From Bog-366 sp964501985 (GTDB taxonomy: Bacteria > Acidobacteriota > Terriglobia > UBA7540), in NCBI GenBank assembly GCA_964501985.1, contig CAZCVY010000245.1, positions 1-10,182 on the forward strand: a stretch of DNA of 10,182 nt, in the 5' to 3' direction. Made by a program: the position numbers and the translations under genes. A model generated the notes under the pieces. That model was not told the DNA's origin. It saw nothing but the letters and a program-made list of their open reading frames with translations, and ran no database searches. This document shows positions 5,552-10,182 of the stretch, in pieces; position 1 is the first letter of the stretch, and each line of letters opens with the position of its first letter.

Positions 5552-6302
5552 TGGAAACTACCAACCGCCCTCGGACAACGGACGAAGGACAAAGGACAAA
5601 GCTCTCGCCATCATCCTCGCGAGCGGCGGCATGGATAGTTGTGTGACCACCGCGATCGCGAATGCTGATTACCGTCTCGCGATGCTGCACGTCGGATACG
5701 GCCAGCGGACGGAGGCGCGCGAACTTCGCGCCTTCAACGCCTTGGCGGACTTTTATCAAGCCGAGCATCGCCTGATCTGCCAACTCGATCACCTTAAGAA
5801 AATTGGCGGGTCGAGCCTGACCGACAGTAAGATCGCGGTTGAGCTCGCCAATCTCGAGCGGCAGGATATCCCCTCAAGCTACGTTCCCTTTCGGAACGCG
5901 CATTTCCTTTCCATCGCGGTTTCTTGGGGCGAGGTTTTGGGGGCGCGAAAGATCTTTATTGGGGCCGTGGAAGAGGATAGCTCCGGTTATCCCGATTGCC
6001 GGCCGGAATACTACGCCGCGTTCAATCGGGTTATCGCCGCCGGGACGAAACCGGAAACACACTTGGAGATCGTGACCCCGGTGATCCATCTCCGGAAGAG
6101 TGAAATCGTACGCCGCGGTCGCGAGTTGGGCGCGCCCTTTGAGCTTACTTGGTCCTGTTACCAGGGGCAGGAAGTGGCATGCGGCGTGTGCGATAGTTGT
6201 GCGTTGCGCTTGCGGGCATTCGAGGAAGCAGGAATCGAGGATCCCATCCCCTATTTGCAGCGCCCTCATTACGCCGGGAAGCAGGGATCCCGAGCCGTCT
6301 AA
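5547..6302 (+). CDS. queC: 7-cyano-7-deazaguanine (preQ0) synthase (QueC)
   Basis: QueC uses ATP and ammonia to turn 7-carboxy-7-deazaguanine into preQ0, the base later reduced and inserted in tRNA. From the ATG at 5547 it has 251 residues. The ATP-binding PP-loop SGGMDS is at 26-31, followed by GYPDCRPEYY (147-156) and PVIHLRKSEIV. The C-terminal zinc site is C204, C212, C215 and C218 (CYQGQEVACGVCDSC). Everything needed for activity is present. The first 18 or so residues before the ALAIILASGG strand are extra relative to usual QueC. They are encoded largely by GGACAAA-type heptamers, and no ATG, GTG or TTG occurs in frame between 5547 and the PP-loop. A TTG at 5517 is a less likely start. 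A GGAG lies about 11 bases upstream of the ATG. Confidence 0.94.
   Translation: MTGNYQPPSDNGRRTKDKALAIILASGGMDSCVTTAIANADYRLAMLHVGYGQRTEARELRAFNALADFYQAEHRLICQLDHLKKIGGSSLTDSKIAVELANLERQDIPSSYVPFRNAHFLSIAVSWGEVLGARKIFIGAVEEDSSGYPDCRPEYYAAFNRVIAAGTKPETHLEIVTPVIHLRKSEIVRRGRELGAPFELTWSCYQGQEVACGVCDSCALRLRAFEEAGIEDPIPYLQRPHYAGKQGSRAV
5573..5600 (+). repeat. Heptamer tandem repeat inside the queC 5' end, 4 units
   Basis: GGACAAC, GGACGAA, GGACAAA and GGACAAA run in perfect 7-base register. The tract lies inside the proposed queC frame, encoding roughly residues 10-18 of QueC (DNGRRTKDK). It stops just before the conserved first beta strand. Confidence 0.8.
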
Positions 6303-6318
6303 AAAAATATCGAACCTG

Positions 6319-6347
6319 TTGAGTCCTGGGCTCCAAACAGTTAGAAT
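6319..6347 (+). promoter_or_regulatory. Sigma-70-like promoter of the TPR gene
   Basis: TTGAGT (6319-6324) and TAGAAT (6342-6347) are 17 bases apart, matching four and five of six consensus bases. The predicted transcription start near 6354 gives a leader of about 27 bases that includes a GGAGGAGG ribosome site (6368-6375). This suggests the TPR gene is transcribed independently of queC, which ends at 6302. Confidence 0.55.
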
Positions 6348-6380
6348 GTGGTTGACTTAAGCTAAACGGAGGAGGCACTT

Positions 6381-7463
6381 ATGGCTAGTTTTTGGACGCG
6401 GAGAATGCTGGGGGTTGGTATCTTCTTCGCGGCGATATTGACTTGTATTCCGGCCTTGGCACAGACGGGAGGCCTGACGGGAAAGTGTGTGGGGCAAGGC
6501 GGCGCGCCACTGGCGGGCTATACGATTCTAATTGAGCGCACCGAAATCAAATGGACTTCACATGTCAAGACCAACAAAAAGGGTGAGTACACGTACATCG
6601 GTTTGGCGCCCGGGGATTACAAGGTCACGATCCTCAAGGAAGACGGCAAAACCCCATGGTATCCCATTACCAAGCGCGTGGGGATCGGCGACCCCACCGT
6701 CGTCGACTTTGACATGGGGCAGGTGGTTGAGCAGGCCAAGAAGGAACAGGAGTCCAACCCTGAGTACCAAAAGCAAGTGCAAGAGCAGAAGCAAAGCGCG
6801 GGTCTGAAGGCCATGTTCGACCAGGGACGCGATCTCTATAACCAGAAGCGCTACACAGAAGCGGCCGCGGTCTTCGAGAAGGCGATGCCTCTCGCCAAGG
6901 ACAAGAATGTTGCGATCGTCGAGACCCAATTGGCGGACACGTGGTCGAAGGCGGCGAGCGTGGAAACCAATGCCGACACGCGCAAGGAAGACCAGGCCAA
7001 AGCCCTTGACTATTACCAAAAGGTTCTGGCGACGAACCCCAACGAGGCGAGCATCCACAATAATCTTGGCAACCTTTACGCCGATGAGGGGAAACCAGAG
7101 GACGCCGCGGCGGAGTTTAAGAAGGCAGCCGATTTGGACCCCACTCATGCCTCGAGTTACTACTACAACCTGGGCGCCATCATGGTGAACAAGGGGCAGA
7201 TGGATGCGGCGTCGGATGCACTCAAGAAGGCTACGGATCTTGATCCCCAGAACGCCAACGCCTGGTACTGGTACGGCATGGCTCTGATGGGCAAGGCGCA
7301 GGTGAAGCCCGATGGGACGATGGTTCCAGCGCCCGGCACTATCGAAGCCTTCCAAACCTATTTGAAGCTCCAACCCAGCGGACCCTGGGCCCCGCAGGCG
7401 CAAGCTAGCATCGATTCGCTCCAGGGCAAGGAAAACTTGGAGTACAAGAAGACCAAAAAGTAA
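6381..7463 (+). CDS. Exported protein with carboxypeptidase-regulatory-like domain and TPRs
   Basis: This 360-residue protein begins with a clear Sec signal peptide (RR at 7-8, hydrophobic core 10-21, PALA then Gln, cleavage expected after A27). Residues about 30-112 form a beta-sandwich of the carboxypeptidase-regulatory-like (CarboxypepD_reg) type: GLTGKCVGQGGAPLAGYTI, then TNKKGEYTYIGLAPGDYKVTI. A Lys/Gln/Glu-rich stretch (115-140) follows. Tetratricopeptide repeats then run from about 144 to 335; the clearest are HNNLGNLYADEGKPEDAAAE (226-245) and YYNLGAIMVNKGQMDAASDA (261-280), each ending in DLDP. TPRs bind protein partners and the N-terminal domain resembles carbohydrate-binding folds. 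A periplasmic or envelope scaffolding role is likely, but no partner is shown. The GGAGGAGG site at 6368-6375 fixes the start. Confidence 0.88.
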   Translation: MASFWTRRMLGVGIFFAAILTCIPALAQTGGLTGKCVGQGGAPLAGYTILIERTEIKWTSHVKTNKKGEYTYIGLAPGDYKVTILKEDGKTPWYPITKRVGIGDPTVVDFDMGQVVEQAKKEQESNPEYQKQVQEQKQSAGLKAMFDQGRDLYNQKRYTEAAAVFEKAMPLAKDKNVAIVETQLADTWSKAASVETNADTRKEDQAKALDYYQKVLATNPNEASIHNNLGNLYADEGKPEDAAAEFKKAADLDPTHASSYYYNLGAIMVNKGQMDAASDALKKATDLDPQNANAWYWYGMALMGKAQVKPDGTMVPAPGTIEAFQTYLKLQPSGPWAPQAQASIDSLQGKENLEYKKTKK

Positions 7464-7480
7464 TTCATCCCTCTGACCGC

Positions 7481-7519
7481 AAGCCCCGCAGTTCCATCAG
7501 CAGCCTCGCTGCGGGGCTT
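7481..7519 (+). terminator. Intrinsic terminator-like hairpin after the TPR gene
   Basis: An 11-base arm (AAGCCCCGCAG, 7481-7491) pairs perfectly with CTGCGGGGCTT (7509-7519) across a 17-base loop. It starts 17 bases after the TPR stop. Only a short T run follows (CTTT then CCC), so it may attenuate rather than fully stop transcription. It lies just before the AAGGA ribosome site of the next gene. Confidence 0.7.
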
Positions 7520-7534
7520 TCCCAAGGATTCCGA

Positions 7535-8191
7535 ATGAAGGCATCCTGGCTGATCTGTGCAGGCTTGGCGCTGCTGGCGCAGCCGCTTTTCGGCGACACC
7601 ATCTTTCAGACCAATTCGCAAGGCAAGGAAATTGTCCTGCAGCGCGACGCCATTGTTATTCAGCAAGATTTCGCCATTGTCGTTTACAAACATTTTGATC
7701 TCAAGGAACGCCGCGTCAAGGTGGTGAGCCTGAACCGCGGCAGCTTGCCCTTTCGTGTCCAGACCAGCGATGCCGGCGGGCGTTCGCAAATTGTGGAGAC
7801 CTGGAAGCGCTTCGGGTACAAAGCAACCATCACCGACTTGGCCGGCAAGATCACTCACGTCTTCGACGTCTACCTTGACTTCTATCCGCCCGGCGGCCAC
7901 GGATCCCTGCTGGAGTCAGTTCCCGCTCGCACAAGTTTTCCCATCCAGATCGACAGCGACGGGCCGGACGAATTCGAATTCGAAAAAGTCGACCGCGTGG
8001 AAACCCTGGGCGACAGGCTCAACATTACCCTGCGCGAGGGAAAGTCCGTGGCGGGGAAATTCATCATGCCCACCACTCAACCCGCCGAAGTCCGCGTCCT
8101 CGGTATCACGGAAAAGTACGACCCCGCCAGTCACGAGGTTTTTGATTTTTCCGTGCCGCTTTCCCAATTGAAAATAATCTCGTTTGAATAG
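7535..8191 (+). CDS. Secreted protein of unknown function
   Basis: This 218-residue protein was not recognised as a known family. An N-terminal signal peptide is clear (MKASWLICAGLALLAQPLFG, cleavage expected near G20 and D21). The mature part is rich in alternating hydrophobic residues, suggesting mostly beta structure. It ends with a conserved-looking segment (EVRVLGITEKYDPASHEVFDF, about 186-206). It contains no cysteine in the mature part, no membrane helix and no catalytic motif that can be named. The start is set by AAGGA six bases before the ATG. It follows the TPR gene by 71 bases with a terminator-like hairpin between, so it may be expressed by partial readthrough. It faces the minus-strand CxxC gene, with 54 bases between their ends. 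Confidence 0.75.
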   Translation: MKASWLICAGLALLAQPLFGDTIFQTNSQGKEIVLQRDAIVIQQDFAIVVYKHFDLKERRVKVVSLNRGSLPFRVQTSDAGGRSQIVETWKRFGYKATITDLAGKITHVFDVYLDFYPPGGHGSLLESVPARTSFPIQIDSDGPDEFEFEKVDRVETLGDRLNITLREGKSVAGKFIMPTTQPAEVRVLGITEKYDPASHEVFDFSVPLSQLKIISFE

Positions 8192-8245
8192 ACCGGCGAC
8201 GGTTGTGCTCCGCACGAGTTCGGACCGACAGTTCGCTACGCGCTC

Positions 8246-8467
8246 CTACTTCTTTTTCTCCGCCTGCCACAAACCAAGCGAAACGGCTCGGCCACAGAAC
8301 GGACAGTAGTTGACCCCCCAATAATCGTAGCCACGCGACGAGGGGGTGCGGATGAAATACTCCGTGTTCACGTCGTTCAGAATGCGCCCGTCATCGATGC
8401 GATGCTTGGCGCCAAAATAGAACGCCCCGCGTTCAACCGCGTCCCCCAGCAGGTCGCAACAGAACAT
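8246..8467 (-). CDS. Small CxxC protein downstream of dodecin
   Basis: This 73-residue protein is of unrecognised family. A single CPFC knuckle (C55, C58) in NYCPFCGRAVS looks like half of a zinc ribbon. CC at residues 3-4 could supply two further metal ligands, but this is inference. The middle is polar with aromatic residues (YFIRTPSSRGYDYWG). Its ATG directly follows the dodecin TAA (TAAATG), and GGAGAGA in the dodecin tail can act as its ribosome site, so the two genes are very likely translationally coupled. The tight arrangement is the main reason for accepting so short a frame. Confidence 0.65.
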   Translation of the reverse strand: MFCCDLLGDAVERGAFYFGAKHRIDDGRILNDVNTEYFIRTPSSRGYDYWGVNYCPFCGRAVSLGLWQAEKKK

Positions 8468-8674
8468 TTATCTCTCCAATTTGAATCCGATTTTGACGGT
8501 AACTTGAAATTCCGTCACCTTGCCGTCATCGATTCGCCCACGCTCGTCGGTAACTTCGAACCACGACATGTTGCGCACTGATTTTGCCGCCTCAGTAACG
8601 GCCGCGCGCACGGCCTCCGCAAAGCTCGTCGGGGATGTGCCTACCAGCTCAATGATTTTATAGGTCCCTGCCAT
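8468..8674 (-). CDS. Dodecin, flavin-binding protein
   Basis: Dodecins are small proteins of about 65-75 residues that assemble as hollow dodecamers and bind riboflavin, FMN or FAD in stacked pairs. They serve as flavin stores or buffers in the cytoplasm. This 68-residue protein shows the whole family pattern: KIIELVGTSPTSFAEAVRAA, then the flavin-stacking Trp in MSWFEV (W38), then FQVTVKIGF with the flavin-contacting Gln (Q57). The start is fixed by AAAGGAG seven bases before the ATG on the minus strand. It is the first gene of a two-gene unit with the CxxC protein. A TAGAAT upstream on the minus strand could be a -10 box, but no matching -35 was found. Confidence 0.93.
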   Translation of the reverse strand: MAGTYKIIELVGTSPTSFAEAVRAAVTEAAKSVRNMSWFEVTDERGRIDDGKVTEFQVTVKIGFKLER

Positions 8675-8854
8675 GTTATGTCTCCTTTTCTGGAAGTTTG
8701 AAGTCTCGCCCGGATTCCGCTCCCAGCATTCTACTCCGGTTTTCGCTCGTCTGCAGCGCCCTCATGCCTTCTTGACCTGCACCGCATGATTGCGCAAGAA
8801 CCAGGAGATCGCAAAGTCCCTATTGAGGACTGCAAAACATGGCGAACAGTTTTC

Positions 8855-8975
8855 GTAGCGCGGACATCCCGTGCGCTGTGGCGCGGGCGTCCCGCCCGCT
8901 GGTGCGTGGGCATCCTGCCCGCGCGGTGGCGGGAGCGGGACGCTCCCGCGACAGCGGGCAAGATGCCCGCGCTAC
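8855..8975. repeat. Palindromic array of five hairpin units (REP-like)
   Basis: The 121-base element begins GTAGCGCGG and ends with the complement CCGCGCTAC-like sequence, so it is inverted as a whole. Inside are short hairpins with three-base loops. Perfect stems are 8883-8889/8893-8899 (7 bp), 8908-8912/8916-8920 (5 bp), 8929-8937/8941-8949 (9 bp) and 8954-8960/8964-8970 (7 bp). A decayed first unit is centred on 8868. Centres are 23, 23, 25 and 23 bases apart. The unit is close to GCGGGCATCCTGCCCGC. Such high-GC arrays are typical of dispersed extragenic repeats. No transposase is present. Confidence 0.8.
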
Positions 8976-9012
8976 GGACGGCGGGCAACGCAGCCAGTAA
9001 GCGCACTCCGTC

Positions 9013-9042
9013 TTGACACCGCCTCGGAACTAAGAGAACAAT
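9013..9042 (+). promoter_or_regulatory. Weak promoter candidate for the transglutaminase-like gene
   Basis: A perfect TTGACA (9013-9018) is followed after 18 bases by AACAAT (9037-9042, four of six). The leader would be about 140 bases. The -35 box is good and the -10 box poor, so this is tentative. Confidence 0.3.
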
Positions 9043-9188
9043 GATCCTTTCTGGATGTAGGGCCGAGTCATGAACACTTCCCCTCTTCACTTTCCCGCCT
9101 TCCACCGCGGCTTCACCTGAGGGTGACGCTTCCGATCGCGTGCCGATTGCCAGCGCTGCCCCATTTTCATACCGACTCGGAGGAATCC

Positions 9189-10182
9189 ATGAAGCCGAAA
9201 CCTGCGCTCGTGCTGTTTTGCCTTTCTGCTCTGATCTCCTTGCCCCTCGAAGCGGGCGCGCCGGGTGAATTCTCCCCGCCTTCGCGAACGTTTCTGTTCA
9301 CCTATCAGATAACCCTGAAGGACCTTCCGGCCGGAGCGCAGCGCGTGCGCGTGTGGATTCCGCGCGCCTCGACCGATTCGAACCAAAGCGTGACCTTGAA
9401 GAGGGTCAGTGGACCCGTTCCCCTCCGCGAGAAGCTGGCGCCGCCATTTGGCAACCATATTCTTTACGGGGAAATCCTGCACCCCCATCCCGGCCCGGCG
9501 GAGTTTACGGTCGAGTACCAAGTGACGCGCAAGGAATACGCCAAAGGGGATTATGAAGGCTTGTTGAAGGCCGCCCAGGGAACCACGCCCGCGCCGAAAG
9601 ATCTGGCCCGATTCCTCGCGCCTGACCGCCTGGTTCCGATCGATGGAAGGATCAAGGAGCTGGCGGATGAGAGTACGCGAGGCAAGCAAGGCACCGTGGA
9701 AAAGGCGCAAGCCCTTTACAACTATGTTTTCCAGACCGTCCGTTACGATAAGTCGGGCACCGGTTGGGGGCGCGGCGACTCGCTCTGGGTGTGCGACGCC
9801 AAACATGGCAACTGCACGGATTTCCACTCGCTGTTCATCTCCCTGGCGCGGGCGGAAGGCATCCCCGCGCGCTTCGAAATCGGATTCCCGGTTCCCGGAG
9901 GGACGGAGGGCACCATTCCTGGCTATCATTGCTGGGCCGAGTTTTTCGCGAGTGGCGTGGGGTGGGTCCCCATCGACATTTCCGAGGCGTGGAAAGATCC
10001 CAAGAAGCATGACTACTTTTTTGGCGCCTTGGACGCCAACCGGGTGCAGTTCACGGTCGGCCGCGATTTGACGCTCCAGCCGAAACAGGATGGCGGCCCC
10101 CGGAACTACTTCATTTACCCTTACGTGGAAGTGGACGGAAAGCCCTTCGAGGGGATCGACAAGAAGTTCTCGTTTCATGAAG
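9189..10182 (+). CDS. Secreted transglutaminase-like protein, cut by window end
   Basis: The first 331 residues of an exported protein are present, with no stop before the window edge. The start has GGAGG (9179-9183) five bases before the ATG. A Sec signal peptide follows (basic MKPKP, hydrophobic core 6-20, likely cleavage after the AGA near residue 24). An Ig-like beta region lies at about 35-115 (FLFTYQITLKDLP, VRVWIPRA, FTVEYQV). The transglutaminase-like core then holds the papain-type triad: Cys209 in GNCTDFHSLF, His247 in GYHCWAEFF and Asp263 in VPIDISEAW. The triad is complete, so it is probably active, as a peptidase or amide hydrolase in the periplasm or outside the cell rather than a true cross-linker. 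The substrate cannot be told. A 363-codon frame on the other strand is a by-product of codon bias. Confidence 0.9.
   Translation, partial: MKPKPALVLFCLSALISLPLEAGAPGEFSPPSRTFLFTYQITLKDLPAGAQRVRVWIPRASTDSNQSVTLKRVSGPVPLREKLAPPFGNHILYGEILHPHPGPAEFTVEYQVTRKEYAKGDYEGLLKAAQGTTPAPKDLARFLAPDRLVPIDGRIKELADESTRGKQGTVEKAQALYNYVFQTVRYDKSGTGWGRGDSLWVCDAKHGNCTDFHSLFISLARAEGIPARFEIGFPVPGGTEGTIPGYHCWAEFFASGVGWVPIDISEAWKDPKKHDYFFGALDANRVQFTVGRDLTLQPKQDGGPRNYFIYPYVEVDGKPFEGIDKKFSFHE

Larger units (their letters stand above)
8675..9188. other. 514-base gap without a gene, holding a hairpin array
   Basis: The gap separates two divergent genes, dodecin (minus) and the transglutaminase-like gene (plus), and must carry both promoters. 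Frames of 76 and 124 codons cross it but follow the repeat array and lack ribosome sites, so none was accepted. Its centre is the hairpin array at 8855-8975. To the right is a weak promoter candidate at 9013-9042, then pyrimidine-rich sequence around 9075-9110. Confidence 0.6.

Noticed and set aside
6558..7403. A 281-codon minus-strand frame
   Set aside because: Antisense to the TPR protein; the Leu/Val/Arg-rich composition reflects the complement of Lys/Glu/Gln-rich TPR codons.
8855..8975. CRISPR array
   Set aside because: The 23-base spacing has no unique spacers of typical length, units are themselves palindromes with drift, and no cas gene is present.
8731..9105. Frames of 124 (minus) and 76 (plus) codons in the dodecin-transglutaminase gap
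   Set aside because: Both run through the hairpin array, which gives open frames on both strands because of its high GC. No ribosome site is present.
9075..9110. Another heptamer tract in pyrimidine-rich sequence
   Set aside because: Units such as CACTTCC and ACTTTCC give a hint of 7-base register, but a plain pyrimidine run explains it as well.
9087..10178. A 363-codon open frame on the minus strand
   Set aside because: The plus strand carries a protein with ribosome site, signal peptide and complete Cys-His-Asp transglutaminase triad in the same place. The minus frame is a by-product of GC-rich codon use and shows no family motif.

Overview
The window looks like chromosomal DNA of a free-living, GC-rich, Gram-negative-type bacterium. 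Secreted proteins that join a carboxypeptidase-regulatory-like domain to TPRs, a YkwD-type CAP protein, dodecin and many signal peptides fit Acidobacteriota best. This placement is inferred from gene style; there is no rRNA or marker gene to settle it. No phage genes, insertion sequence, CRISPR array, tRNA or rRNA was recognised.

Layout, left to right. A secreted CAP/SCP-domain protein lies on the minus strand (139-897) with a good promoter and ribosome site. Next come a small single-span membrane protein (1124-1357, +), a 389-base gap, and a DinG/XPD-family iron-sulfur helicase (1747-3687, +). The centre holds three consecutive enzymes of 7-deazaguanine (queuosine precursor) synthesis in pathway order: queD (3790-4161), queE (4801-5439) and queC (5547-6302), all +. 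A reverse-strand cysteine-rich zinc-ribbon protein (4253-4498) sits between queD and queE. After that are a secreted TPR protein (6381-7463) with its own promoter, a perfect-stem terminator, and a secreted protein of unknown function (7535-8191). On the minus strand a dodecin gene (8468-8674) is followed, with abutting stop and start codons, by a small CxxC protein (8246-8467). The window ends inside a secreted transglutaminase-like protein (9189 to beyond 10182, +).

How the genes work together: QueD, QueE and QueC convert 7,8-dihydroneopterin triphosphate through CPH4 and CDG to preQ0. FolE, QueF and Tgt, needed before and after these steps, are not in the window. The other genes look like independent short units.

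The most unusual signal is non-coding. The gaps around dinG and the que genes are filled by degenerate tandem repeats with a strict 7-base period (1599-1668, 1698-1739, 4161-4195, 5442-5476, 5483-5503, 5535-5551, 5573-5600). One of them appears to be translated as the N-terminus of QueC. They resemble the heptameric STRR sequences known from filamentous cyanobacteria. A second non-coding element, at 8855-8975, is an array of five hairpin units spaced about 23 bases apart.
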